Shown piece by piece: positions 43,281 through 54,402 of a DNA stretch of 54,402 nt. The stretch is taken from assembly GCA_022712975.1 (NCBI GenBank), contig JAFLJO010000129.1, positions 1 through 54,402 of the forward strand, written 5' to 3'. The translations under genes and the position numbers were made by a program. A model generated the notes under the pieces. That model had not been told where the DNA came from and ran no database searches. It saw only the letters and a program-made list of their open reading frames with translations. This DNA comes from Desulfocapsa sp. GTDB lineage: Bacteria; Desulfobacterota; Desulfobulbia; Desulfobulbales; Desulfocapsaceae. The first letter of the stretch is position 1. Each line of letters opens with the position of its first letter.

Positions 43281-43991
43281 ATGGGAAAGGCAAATATCCT
43301 TGTCGTAGAAGATGATGCGGATATCCAGCAGCTAGTGAGCTACAACCTCATTAAGTCAGGTTTTAATGTCACCTGTGCAGATTCAGGAGGAGATGCTCTG
43401 GATATTCTTGAAAAAGAAGAAGTAGATCTGATCCTGCTTGATCTTATGCTTCCCGGAAAAAATGGAATGGAGATATGTGCAATCATCCGCGCCAAACAGG
43501 ATTATGTGCAACCTCCAATTATCATGCTCACAGCAAAAAGTGAAGAGGATGATATTGTAACAGGATTAAAATGTGGTGCCGATGATTATGTCACAAAACC
43601 TTTTAGTCCGCGGGTTCTTATAGCCCGTGTGCAGGCATTGCTACGTCGCAGACAGGAAAATACTCTCCAGGAGAAACGCCCGGATAAGGAAACTATCCAC
43701 ATCCACTCCCTTTTGATTCATCCGGGACGCCATGAGGTGCTGGTTGAAGGGAAACATATTCACCTTACTGCTACAGAATTTACTATCCTTGAACAACTTG
43801 CAGGTCGGCCCGGATGGGTATACAGCCGCCAGCAGATCATCGACAAGATCCGTGGCTACGACTATCTTATAACCTCGCGTGCAGTTGATGTGCAAATCTT
43901 TGGTTTACGCAAAAAACTGGGTGTGATGGGAAGTTATATAGAAACTGTACGTGGAATAGGATACCGCCTAAAAGAACAAAATGCGGAGTAG
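43281..43991 (+). CDS. phoB: Phosphate regulon response regulator PhoB
   Basis: A 236-residue OmpR/PhoB-family regulator. The receiver domain (about 1-120: ILVVEDDADIQQLVSYNLI, LILLDLMLPGKNGMEIC, DDYVTKPFSP) is followed by a winged-helix DNA-binding domain (IHLTATEFTILEQLAGRPGW, SRAVDVQIFGLRKKLG, ETVRGIGYRLKEQ). I use the ATG at 43281, with AGGAG seven bases upstream; the frame extends 18 codons to a TTG that lacks support. It pairs with phoR 54 bases downstream and diverges from phoU, so it should bind the repeats at 43158 and 39375. Confidence 0.94.
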   Translation: MGKANILVVEDDADIQQLVSYNLIKSGFNVTCADSGGDALDILEKEEVDLILLDLMLPGKNGMEICAIIRAKQDYVQPPIIMLTAKSEEDDIVTGLKCGADDYVTKPFSPRVLIARVQALLRRRQENTLQEKRPDKETIHIHSLLIHPGRHEVLVEGKHIHLTATEFTILEQLAGRPGWVYSRQQIIDKIRGYDYLITSRAVDVQIFGLRKKLGVMGSYIETVRGIGYRLKEQNAE

Positions 43992-44045
43992 TACACTCAA
44001 CTTATTTAGCTCCCGTTCCTAATCAATTCAAACAGGTTTTTTCAT

Positions 44046-45848
44046 ATGCGTAACAGACGAGTCTTCTGGCAGATATTTCCTGCTGCTCTTTTAATTATTG
44101 TTAGCTCAATTTTAGCTGCCAACTGGTATGGAACGTATGTAATTCGCTCCTTTCATTATCAAGAAATAAAGAGTGACATCGAAAACCGTGCCATCTTGCT
44201 GCGCCCTCAAATCAACCAGTTGCTGAAGACTGACATAGGGCATCTCCAGGAATTCTGTCGTGAAATCGGACGGGCAGCAACCACAAGGGTCACAGTTATC
44301 GCAGGAGACGGCACAGTGCTTGCCGACTCCAGTGAAGATCCCTCAAAGATGGATAAACATGACCGCAGGCCTGAAATCCAGACAGCGGCAACGGGAAAAG
44401 TGGGTACAAGCCTCAGGTTCAGTAAAACACTGGGTCAATACATGCACTATGTTGCCATTCCCCTTCAAACCGACAAACCACGACATGGGGTACTCCGTCT
44501 TGCAGTTTCGAGTGCAGCACTTGACGCTGTTATTGCATCTCTTCGCAAAAAGTTACTCTTTGGTATCTTCTTTATAGCCATGATTGCCGCAGGGGTGTTC
44601 TATTATCAGGCGCGCCGGATCAGCAATCCTCTTGAAGAAATGAAACGGGGAGCAGAACGATTGGCACGGGGGGATACAGAACACCCTATTATTATAGATG
44701 ACAGTCATATCCCGAAAGAAATGGCGGAACTGTCCCAATCTCTCAACAATATGGCAGACCAGGTCAATGGCCGTATCAAAATTATCAGTCAACAGCGCAA
44801 TGAACTCGAAGCAGTCTTCAGCAGTATGACTGAAGGAGTCATAGCCATTGGCCTTGATCATACGATCATTCATCTCAACCGGGCCGCTGCCGATCTCTTC
44901 AATATAAACCATCAGGCCGTACAGGGATTGGTATTTGAAGGAATTATGCGAAACAGTGTTCTGCGGAAGTTCGTATATGAATCTTTAAGAGATGACATCA
45001 CTATAATAGAAGATTTGAGCCTGATGGAAAGTGGTCAACAGATGACCTTACGTGCTCATGCCCACCCGTTAAACGATGGGGAAAACAAACGAATGGGCAG
45101 CCTGATTGTCCTGAACAACCAAACTCGAATCAATCAGCTTGAAAACATGAGGCAGGATTTTGTGGCCAATGTCTCACACGAACTAAAAACTCCGATTACA
45201 GCCATCCGCGGATATGTTGAAACCCTGCTTGACGGAGCCATTGAAAACAGGGAAGATGCAGAAAAATTCCTGAAAATTATCCATAGACAGGGCAGCAGGC
45301 TCGATGCTATTGTCGATGATCTCTTATCTTTGGCTCGTATTGAAAACACAGCCAAAGAAAATAAAATGGAACTGAAGCAGGAGCATCTCTGCCCCATTCT
45401 TGAAACAGCAATTCAAACCTGTAGTGCTGCTGCGGAGTTAAAAAATATCAGGGTTACCGTTAAGTGCGCATCAGATATCAAAGCTGCTGTCAACCTGCCC
45501 ATGCTTGAGCAGGCCATTATCAATTTACTCACAAATGCTGTGACCTATAGCCCTGAAAATTCAGAGATTAATCTTGAAGTAACAAAACAGGAGCATCCTG
45601 ATAATGATGAAACAATCCGTATCAGCATCCAGGATCATGGTCCCGGAATCAGCAACGAGCACCAGAAACGTATTTTTGAACGATTCTATCGCTGTGACAA
45701 GGCAAGAAGCAGAGCACATGGTGGAACAGGATTAGGACTTGCTATTGTGAAACATATTGCAAATTGCCACAATGGCACGGTGGAAGTCATTAGCCAGCCG
45801 GAGCATGGTTCTGTGTTCTCGCTTATTCTTCCAACTATGCAGGGGTAA
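44046..45848 (+). CDS. phoR: Phosphate regulon sensor kinase PhoR
   Basis: A 600-residue histidine kinase. A first membrane segment (about 8-28) is followed by a periplasmic sensor of about 130 residues, a second membrane segment (about 168-187), HAMP (about 188-240), a PAS domain (about 250-350) and HisKA with H378 in SHELKTPITAIRG. The HATPase domain has NLLTNAVTYSPEN and GGTGLGLAIVKHI. The large periplasmic domain resembles Gram-positive PhoR more than E. coli PhoR, which has almost none. It is in an operon with phoB and stops two bases before the convergent msrAB stop. Confidence 0.9.
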   Translation: MRNRRVFWQIFPAALLIIVSSILAANWYGTYVIRSFHYQEIKSDIENRAILLRPQINQLLKTDIGHLQEFCREIGRAATTRVTVIAGDGTVLADSSEDPSKMDKHDRRPEIQTAATGKVGTSLRFSKTLGQYMHYVAIPLQTDKPRHGVLRLAVSSAALDAVIASLRKKLLFGIFFIAMIAAGVFYYQARRISNPLEEMKRGAERLARGDTEHPIIIDDSHIPKEMAELSQSLNNMADQVNGRIKIISQQRNELEAVFSSMTEGVIAIGLDHTIIHLNRAAADLFNINHQAVQGLVFEGIMRNSVLRKFVYESLRDDITIIEDLSLMESGQQMTLRAHAHPLNDGENKRMGSLIVLNNQTRINQLENMRQDFVANVSHELKTPITAIRGYVETLLDGAIENREDAEKFLKIIHRQGSRLDAIVDDLLSLARIENTAKENKMELKQEHLCPILETAIQTCSAAAELKNIRVTVKCASDIKAAVNLPMLEQAIINLLTNAVTYSPENSEINLEVTKQEHPDNDETIRISIQDHGPGISNEHQKRIFERFYRCDKARSRAHGGTGLGLAIVKHIANCHNGTVEVISQPEHGSVFSLILPTMQG

Positions 45849-45850
45849 CG

Positions 45851-48704
<2,854 letters not shown>

Positions 48705-49547
48705 ATGATGTCTATTTCTCCTGTAAAAATTACAACTCCGGGTGGCAAAGAAATCCTGGTTGGCTCCAACCAGCCACTCCTTCTTATTGCCGGGCCATGT
48801 GCGCTGGAATCAGAAGAGTTGGCTCGTACTGTTGCAGGTAAAATGCAGGAGATATGTGGTCGCCTTGGAATTTCCTATGTCTTCAAAGCATCCTTTGACA
48901 AAGCAAACCGAACCTCTCTTGGTTCTTATCGGGGGCCTGGACTTGAAGAGGGACTTGCCATTCTCTCCCGTATTAGAACAGAGATGCAGGTTCCGGTAAT
49001 CTCAGATATCCATGATGTCAGTCAGGTTACTCCTGCGGCTGAAGTTTTGGATATCCTGCAAATTCCCGCATTCCTCTGCCGACAAACTGACCTTCTAGTG
49101 GCAGCAGCACAGAGCGGTAAGGTCGTCAATCTTAAAAAAGGGCAGTTTGTTTCTCCGTGGGATATGGAAAACGGCGTACAAAAACTTCGTGGTGCCGGTG
49201 GAAAGAAAATCATGCTGGTGGAACGAGGAGCCAGTTTTGGCTACAATAATCTGGTTGTGGATATGCGATCCCTTCCTGTTATGCGTAGCTTTGACTGCCC
49301 TGTAATCTTTGATGCCACCCATTCTGTGCAGCTTCCAGGTGGCTCCGGCGGATCATCCGGCGGGCAGCGTGAATTTATTGCCCCGCTCTCTCGTGCGGCT
49401 GTTGCAGCAGGTATTGATGGATTGTTTATGGAAGTACACCCAGATCCAGACAAAGCACTCTGCGATGGCCCAAACTCCATGCCACTTGATGCTATTGAAC
49501 ACCTTCTGATTCAACTGCTTCGTGTTCAGGAAGCAGTCTCTGACTGA
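48705..49547 (+). CDS. kdsA: 2-dehydro-3-deoxyphosphooctonate aldolase KdsA
   Basis: A 280-residue TIM-barrel enzyme condensing arabinose 5-phosphate and phosphoenolpyruvate into Kdo 8-phosphate. Motifs: [80 protein letters not shown] and [12 protein letters not shown]. The start directly abuts the pyrG stop (TAGATGATG), so either of two adjacent ATG codons could serve. kdsC follows after a short gap with its own Shine-Dalgarno. Confidence 0.96.
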   Translation: MMSISPVKITTPGGKEILVGSNQPLLLIAGPCALESEELARTVAGKMQEICGRLGISYVFKASFDKANRTSLGSYRGPGLEEGLAILSRIRTEMQVPVISDIHDVSQVTPAAEVLDILQIPAFLCRQTDLLVAAAQSGKVVNLKKGQFVSPWDMENGVQKLRGAGGKKIMLVERGASFGYNNLVVDMRSLPVMRSFDCPVIFDATHSVQLPGGSGGSSGGQREFIAPLSRAAVAAGIDGLFMEVHPDPDKALCDGPNSMPLDAIEHLLIQLLRVQEAVSD

Positions 49548-49576
49548 TTGTATCATTATTAAAAAGGATTTTTGCT

Positions 49577-50224
49577 ATGGATAATGACTCCTGCACCTCA
49601 TCCGGCCCCGGTAGCTATCCTTCCGATTGTGAAGTACGCGAAGGCTATCGCCAAATAGTACGAGATAAAGCTATGCAAAATAATCGTAGCCAGGCCTGGC
49701 AAACAACACTTGGCAAAGCAAAAGATATAAAACTTCTTTTACTCGATGTGGACGGTGTCCTTACCGATGGCAACCTCATATATTCGCATGAGGGAAAAGA
49801 GTCCAAATCCTTTAACACCCAAGATGGTTTTGGGTTGCGGATACTCCAGGATGCCGGGGTAAAAGTCGGAATTATCACGGCCAGAAGTTCTGAAGCACTG
49901 GAACGTCGAAGCCAGGATCTAAAAATTAGTTATCTGTACCAGGGTGCTTCCAACAAGCTTGATGCCTACAAGGAAATTGTTACAAGCAGTGGCCTGAAAC
50001 CCTTTGAAATTGCCTATATGGGCGATGACTGGCTGGATATGGTACTCCTGAAACGGGTGGGGCTTGCTGTGGCTCCAGCCAACGCAGTATTTGAGGTGCG
50101 GGAGATGGTACACTATACCACTGAACAATCAGGCGGGCATGGTGCGGTACGTGAACTCTGTGACCTGATCCTTGAGGCCAAGGGGAAACATAAAAACCTT
50201 TATCAGCAGTATATGCACAAATGA
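49577..50224 (+). CDS. kdsC: Kdo-8-phosphate phosphatase KdsC
   Basis: A 215-residue HAD phosphatase. The nucleophile motif is LLLLDVDGVLTDGNLIYS; GFGLRILQDAGVKVGIITAR and YMGDDWLDMVLLKRVG complete the HAD core of the C0 type. About 50 residues precede the core (rich in Ser, Arg and Gln), longer than usual for KdsC; internal ATG codons at residue 33 of this frame could be the real start. It removes phosphate from Kdo 8-phosphate. Its 3' end overlaps lptC by 4 bases (ATGA). Confidence 0.93.
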   Translation: MDNDSCTSSGPGSYPSDCEVREGYRQIVRDKAMQNNRSQAWQTTLGKAKDIKLLLLDVDGVLTDGNLIYSHEGKESKSFNTQDGFGLRILQDAGVKVGIITARSSEALERRSQDLKISYLYQGASNKLDAYKEIVTSSGLKPFEIAYMGDDWLDMVLLKRVGLAVAPANAVFEVREMVHYTTEQSGGHGAVRELCDLILEAKGKHKNLYQQYMHK

Positions 50225-50814
50225 TCTCCCGTAGAAATCTGATCTGGCTTATCCCCCTGTTTCTTGTCCTTAGCTTTCCTCTGTGGCGTCCTCCGGTTGC
50301 CTCATTTCTTACTCCCCGCGGGGGCTATGATGAATCCCTGGCTAATCGAAAGCTGGATGAACATAACTTTACTATGGAGCAGGTTCGTATCACCCAAAGC
50401 GAAAAAGGAAAGATAACTCTGGAAATACAAGCCCGGCAAGCCTATACAGGGCAAACCCAGGATGATTTTGCAATGGAAGAAGTTGATGCAGTGATCACAG
50501 CAGACTCAGGTGAACAAACTTTTATCACTGCACGCAAAGGACTTCTTGATAAGAAGAACGCCATTCTTACCCTGATCGATGAAGTGGTGGTGATAAAACC
50601 CAAAGATAAATATGAACTCTATACAGACCTTCTTATTTACAACGATAAAACAAAGTTTGCCAACTCGCCGGGAAAAACACATTTGATTGGTGAAAAGATC
50701 GAAATCAAAGGAAATAATCTGATTTTTAATACAAAAACAGAAGCCTACGACCTCAGTGGCCGGGTGCGTTGTAAACTGACTAACTTCTCCACTCCCGATA
50801 GTAGTTCTCCCTAA
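50221..50814 (+). CDS. lptC: LPS export protein LptC
   Basis: A 197-residue bitopic protein. One N-terminal membrane anchor (about residues 7-23: IWLIPLFLVLSFPLW) precedes a periplasmic beta-jellyroll with repeated strand patterns (FTMEQVRITQSEKGKITLEI, VDAVITADSGEQTFITARKG). LptC links the LptBFG transporter to the LptA bridge. The position right after kdsC is the classic kdsC-lptC arrangement; lptA and lptB, usually next, are not present here because a DUF4198 gene follows. The start overlaps the kdsC stop. Confidence 0.88.
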   Translation: MISRRNLIWLIPLFLVLSFPLWRPPVASFLTPRGGYDESLANRKLDEHNFTMEQVRITQSEKGKITLEIQARQAYTGQTQDDFAMEEVDAVITADSGEQTFITARKGLLDKKNAILTLIDEVVVIKPKDKYELYTDLLIYNDKTKFANSPGKTHLIGEKIEIKGNNLIFNTKTEAYDLSGRVRCKLTNFSTPDSSSP

Positions 50815-50869
50815 AAAAAACAGCCTGACAGTAGCACTAATCTTGACAAGTCCATTCCTAGCCGTTATG

Positions 50870-50896
50870 GTAACACATTGTTAATTTATGTGTTAC
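50870..50896. repeat. Miniature GTAAC/GTTAC palindrome (27 nt)
   Basis: GTAACACAT and ATGTGTTAC pair perfectly around a nine-base AT-rich loop in the gap between lptC and the DUF4198 gene. It has the same ends as the 110-nt elements and could be a degenerate member or a simple transcription hairpin that separates the two genes. Confidence 0.65.
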
Positions 50897-50936
50897 TGGC
50901 GTTTTACCGACTACTCCTAACCCCGAGGATTTTTCC

Positions 50937-51707
50937 ATGAAACTACTATTCATAAGTCTGCTCAGTTTTTTCCTTCTTCTGACTAACGTTCATTTAAGTA
51001 TGGCTCATTTTGGAATGCTCATACCGGATGAGCCGGTAATCAGCTCCGACAACAGAACTGTTCAACTCGACCTTTCCTTTTCCCATCCCTTTGAAGGACT
51101 TGGAATGGATATGCTCAGGCCTGCACAATTTTATGTGGTCAAAGATGATACTAAAACAGATCTGCTACACAGTCTCCGGGAAACAAAAATAATGGGTCAC
51201 AAGAGCTGGCGTAGTGATTTTACAATAAAAAGACCTGGCGTCTATCACTTTGTGATGGAACCGACACCCTATTGGGAACCCACAGAAGACCTCTCAATCA
51301 TCCATTACACCAAGGTTATTATTCCGGCTTTCGGCTCAGACTATGGCTGGGATAAGGCTGTTGGTCTGGTAACCGAAATTGTTCCTCTGTTACGTCCTTT
51401 TGGAAATTACGCAGGAAACACATTCGTGGGCAAGGTGTTGGTAGACGGAAAAGCAATGGCCGGAGCTGAAGTTGAAGTGGAATTATATAATCAGGGACAA
51501 AAATTCACAGCTGCCAGTGACTATCACATAACTCAGGTAATTAAGGCTGATTCCAATGGGATTTTCACCTTTTCCTGTCCACAACCGGGCTGGTGGGGAT
51601 TTGCGGCTCTTAGCGAAGCTGATTACACACTAAAAAATCCTCAAGGTGAAGAAAAGGGAGTGGAACTGGGTGCTGTGCTCTGGATTTACATGGATCCTTA
51701 TCAATAA
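50937..51707 (+). CDS. Periplasmic DUF4198 domain protein
   Basis: A 256-residue protein with a signal peptide (LLFISLLSFFLLLTNVHLSM, cleavage near AHF). The mature part is beta-rich and Trp/Tyr/Pro-rich (EPTPYWEPTEDLSIIHYTKV, GNTFVGKVLVDGKAMAGAEV), the DUF4198 pattern seen in periplasmic proteins beside Ni/Co or other metal importers. The conserved MAHFGMLIPDEP start of the mature chain has a His that is a plausible metal ligand. No transporter is adjacent. GAGG lies nine bases before the ATG. The exact ligand is unknown. Confidence 0.8.
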   Translation: MKLLFISLLSFFLLLTNVHLSMAHFGMLIPDEPVISSDNRTVQLDLSFSHPFEGLGMDMLRPAQFYVVKDDTKTDLLHSLRETKIMGHKSWRSDFTIKRPGVYHFVMEPTPYWEPTEDLSIIHYTKVIIPAFGSDYGWDKAVGLVTEIVPLLRPFGNYAGNTFVGKVLVDGKAMAGAEVEVELYNQGQKFTAASDYHITQVIKADSNGIFTFSCPQPGWWGFAALSEADYTLKNPQGEEKGVELGAVLWIYMDPYQ

Positions 51708-52109
51708 TGTACATTCACAGTAAGCTGGCAGGATAGTACTGGAAACAGCTAAGGAACGTACCACGGAGTCTGTGCTTACCTAAATAACTTGAACATCTCG
51801 GAGTCTGCGCTTACCTACTTGCCCTCGTTCCCATATTTCCCCATGGAAACGAGGGTAAAAATGAATTCAAACATTCCAGAGATTATTGCCCCCCCCCAAA
51901 AAAAATATCCAAGCTCTCCTTCTCAGTAAAAACACTGCCAACTCTTTTGCTTCTTCCAAGGCAAAAAACCCATATTCAACGAACCATCAACCCAATGATT
52001 TCTTTTTCATATTTTTATGAATTCTTCTAGTAAAAAACATCCCATTAATGATAGTCTTATAAGAAGAATGTAACGAAATGATCTAAGCCATCCTTTGAAA
52101 CCAGAATCT
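51708..52109. other. Intergenic region with repeats, a hairpin and a C9A8 tract
   Basis: This 402-base gap contains the two 17-mer repeats above. It also has an imperfect hairpin CCCTCGTTCCCAT (51822-51834) / ATGGAAACGAGGG (51843-51855) with 12 of 13 pairs, and a run of nine C followed by eight A at 51889-51905. The rest is AT-rich and presumably holds the promoter of the HD-GYP operon. I see no small gene. Confidence 0.7.
51765..51816 (+). repeat. Two copies of the GGAGTCTGCGCTTACCT repeat
   Basis: 51765-51781 has one mismatch (GGAGTCTGTGCTTACCT) and 51800-51816 is exact. The second is preceded by GAACATCTC and followed by ACTTGCCCT, as in the left arm of the 37986 giant repeat, so this is a partial copy of the same element in the same orientation. 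The inverted partner arm is missing. Confidence 0.85.
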
Positions 52110-53138
52110 ATGCTGAAGCACAAGAAAATTCTTATTGTTGAAGATGACATTTCTCAACGACTTTTTTTTAAGATGGCACTGGAAGCCTATCATTATGAAA
52201 TTGTTGAAGCAGAAAATGGCAAAGAAGCCTACAGAATCCTTAGTCAAGACAGCGATATTCGCCTAGTTCTCACCGACTTAAACATGCCGGAAATGGATGG
52301 CTTTGAACTGATCAAAAAAGTTCGGGCGGATGAAAGAAGATACACCTACATTCTGGTTGCTTCAATAACAGGCGATAAAGACAATATTATAAAGGCGCTG
52401 AATCTTGGAGCTGATGATTTTCTCAGTAAACCAATTTTTCCCAAAGAGTTACAATTGCGACTTGAAGGTGCTTCCCGGCTTCTTCGTTTGGAAAGTCAGG
52501 ACGAATTTATCCTTTCCATGGCAAAAATGGCTGAATACCGGAGTAATGAAACGGGCTATCACCTTGAACGGGTGAAGGTCTATACCCGAATCCTCGCAAA
52601 CGGACTTGCCGAAACAAATCCTGAATATAATATTTCCAAACAATTTGCAGAAGAAATCTCAAGAGTCAGCCCATTACATGATATTGGAAAAGTGGCCATT
52701 CCGGACAAAATCCTTCACAAGCGTGCAGGCTTAACCACGGATGAATTTGAGATCATGAAAAGTCATACCACATTGGGAGCTGATCTGTTGCGGGATCTCT
52801 ATGAAACGACCGGTGCTGACTATTTAAAAGTAGCCTGTGACATCGCCATGCACCATCATGAAAAATGGGATGGTAGCGGTTATCCACTTGGATTGAAAGG
52901 AGAAAAAATACCAAAGGCTGCCCGTATAATGGCTCTTGCAGATGTCTATGATGCCATGCTCTGTAAACGTTGCTACAAGAAAAGTTACGATCACGACTAC
53001 GTGAAATCAGTAATTATGAAAGGGAAAGGCGTTCAATTTGACCCGGCAGTCGTAGATGTTTTTTTACATCAGGAAGATCTTTGGATTAACGTGGCAGTCA
53101 GGTTTAATGATTCTGGAACAGATGATCTGATATTCTGA
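52110..53138 (+). CDS. HD-GYP response regulator (cyclic di-GMP phosphodiesterase type)
   Basis: A 342-residue protein. The receiver domain (about 5-122) has ILIVEDDISQRLFFKMALEA, phospho-acceptor Asp in LVLTDLNMPEMDG and DDFLSKPIFP. The HD-GYP domain (about 135-330) has the metal-binding SPLHDIGKVAIPDKIL and HHEKWDGSGYPLGLKG, so the HD pair and the GYP motif are both intact. It should hydrolyse cyclic di-GMP when phosphorylated. I use ATG 52110 (MLKHKKILIVEDD); a TTG 15 bases upstream is the alternative. It is 12 bases from the downstream kinase gene, its likely partner. Confidence 0.9.
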   Translation: MLKHKKILIVEDDISQRLFFKMALEAYHYEIVEAENGKEAYRILSQDSDIRLVLTDLNMPEMDGFELIKKVRADERRYTYILVASITGDKDNIIKALNLGADDFLSKPIFPKELQLRLEGASRLLRLESQDEFILSMAKMAEYRSNETGYHLERVKVYTRILANGLAETNPEYNISKQFAEEISRVSPLHDIGKVAIPDKILHKRAGLTTDEFEIMKSHTTLGADLLRDLYETTGADYLKVACDIAMHHHEKWDGSGYPLGLKGEKIPKAARIMALADVYDAMLCKRCYKKSYDHDYVKSVIMKGKGVQFDPAVVDVFLHQEDLWINVAVRFNDSGTDDLIF

Positions 53139-53150
53139 TATCCTCATATT

Positions 53151-54284
53151 ATGAAAAGCAAAAATCAGTTATTAAGCAATATTCTCCGGGATAAATCGAG
53201 GCGACTACATCAACTGCAACACCCTCTTTCTAAAAAGCTACATTTTTTCGTCACCGCAATTGTTTTCATTTCTGTATTCTCAGTCGTCCTGCTCACCATT
53301 TTCATGCAAACACTCAATCAACCATCATTCTCAACATTAAATTATTACACTCTGATTGTAGGGGGGGCAGTAAGCTTCCTGGCTAGCCTTGGAGTATTTT
53401 TCCTTTCAAATAAGCTGACTGCTCCCATTACCAGCTTATCGCTAAGCTCAGAGAAAATAAGTCATGGAGAATTTGGTACTCAGGTCAAGGTTTCATCAGA
53501 TGACGAAGTTGGCCTGTTAACAAAAAACATTAATGTAATGTCCAGACAACTCCATGAGCTGCAACTCGACAAGAAGCGGTCTGCTGCGCAACTGGAATCA
53601 AAAGTAGCTGCCCGGATCACGGGTGTCCAACTGATGCATGACAGGCTGGAAAACATCATTCAAACATCGTCCCAAGGGTTCTGGCGTGTCGACAATGATA
53701 TGTTAACAAAGGAAATCAACCCAAGAATGGCTGAAATCCTTAACTGTAAACAGGAAGAGGTAGTCGGCAGATCAATTATGGATTTTGTAGGTATACCCAA
53801 CAAAACAATACTCCATAAACAAATTCATATGGGAAGAAACCTGCTATCCACAGAATATGATATAGAATTAAAACAGAAAGGTGGCACGTTTATTCCGTGT
53901 CTTTTTAATGCTACGCCTTTACTAAACGAGCAGGGAAACAAAGACGGTTCTTTCGTCATGGTAACCGACATATCAGTCCTCAAACAAACTGAGAAGCATC
54001 TTCAGGAAGCAAAACGGATGGCCGAACATGCAAGCCATGCAAAAAGCTCCTTTCTTGCTAATATGAGTCATGAAATTCGTACTCCCTTAAATGGTATCAT
54101 TGGTTCTCTGGAATTATTACAAGATGAAAATCTTTCTCCCTCCAAGCAAAAACAATTTATGGAAGCAGCTCAGGAATCTGCTGATTTTCTGCTGATACTG
54201 TTGAACGATATTCTTGATCTCGCAAAAATTGAAGCTGATAAGGTTGAAATGGAAGAAGTGACAGCAATTCCCGAGACGACCTGA
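53151..54284 (+). CDS. Sensor histidine kinase ending before its ATPase domain
   Basis: A 377-residue protein. Two membrane segments (about 32-52 and 66-86) flank a very short outer loop. HAMP (about 87-135), a PAS domain (about 165-285) and HisKA with SHEIRTPLNGIIGSLELL follow. The chain ends 65 residues later at DKVEMEEVTAIPETT, just where a linker and HATPase domain normally begin (compare KMELEEVPFVLDE in the kinase at 7711). No HATPase motif is readable in any frame in the remaining 118 bases. It may be a truncated pseudogene, or the downstream part may lie beyond the window. As it stands it can bind a signal and dimerise but not autophosphorylate. Confidence 0.78.
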   Translation: MKSKNQLLSNILRDKSRRLHQLQHPLSKKLHFFVTAIVFISVFSVVLLTIFMQTLNQPSFSTLNYYTLIVGGAVSFLASLGVFFLSNKLTAPITSLSLSSEKISHGEFGTQVKVSSDDEVGLLTKNINVMSRQLHELQLDKKRSAAQLESKVAARITGVQLMHDRLENIIQTSSQGFWRVDNDMLTKEINPRMAEILNCKQEEVVGRSIMDFVGIPNKTILHKQIHMGRNLLSTEYDIELKQKGGTFIPCLFNATPLLNEQGNKDGSFVMVTDISVLKQTEKHLQEAKRMAEHASHAKSSFLANMSHEIRTPLNGIIGSLELLQDENLSPSKQKQFMEAAQESADFLLILLNDILDLAKIEADKVEMEEVTAIPETT

Positions 54285-54402
54285 AACTTAGCAATAGCAT
54301 TGTTTGTTAAATTAGTCTTCGTAAACACTATGAAAAATATTAGAAAACCCAACGTTTTTCCTTGACATATCACCGAGATAGGATTTTTTACCTTTTTGTA
54401 AG

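Overview
The window looks like an ordinary chromosomal stretch from a Gram-negative, Deltaproteobacteria-like bacterium. The order Desulfobulbales of Desulfobacterota is my best guess, from the style of the T2SS, YedF, RhaD/SDR and Pst proteins; no rRNA is present to settle it. Base composition is moderate, and I see no tRNA, rRNA, CRISPR array, transposase or phage gene. Most genes are housekeeping or envelope genes in short, tightly packed operons, often with 1-4 base start/stop overlaps. || Layout. 2-6746: type II secretion genes gspL (5' end outside the window), gspM, gspC, gspD and gspE. 6821-10344: a FabI-like reductase and a hybrid sensor kinase. 10351-21520 (minus): a Kef-type antiporter with universal-stress domains, ClpA and ClpS, DNA polymerase III delta, a large exported protein with a caspase/gingipain-like C-terminal dyad, and a YyaL (DUF255) thioredoxin-fold protein. 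22037-25271: a NifM-like foldase, a FapA-family protein and a CBS-ACT protein in one overlapping operon. 25323-28851 (minus): YedF, an anchored coiled-coil protein and IlvD. 28976-33657: a PilT-like ATPase, a zinc-ribbon/pseudo-receiver protein, an aldolase-dehydrogenase fusion and a CBS protein. 33753-34487 (minus): RsmE. || 34876-45848 is a phosphate/polyphosphate island. It holds two tandem PPK2 kinases converging on phoU-pstC-pstA-pstS-pstB, with phoB-phoR divergent. Two sites made of three 11-bp direct repeats, one in the phoU/phoB gap and one before pstS, are probable PhoB boxes. 45851-50814: an exported MsrA-MsrB fusion, then pyrG and the LPS genes kdsA, kdsC and lptC. 50937-54284: a DUF4198 protein, an HD-GYP response regulator and a sensor kinase that ends before its ATPase domain. 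|| The most unusual content is between genes. Three palindromic elements of about 110 nt are bounded by GTAAC/GTTAC, with a 27-nt miniature version. A second family is built on the 17-mer GGAGTCTGCGCTTACCT and includes a 188-nt giant inverted repeat between pstS and pstB. Other points of interest are an 11-G tract inside gspC, TPRs fused to the GspD secretin, a histone H1-like tail on one PPK2, an in-frame stop in what reads as a former signal peptide of the YyaL gene, and the unrecognised 807-residue exported protein.
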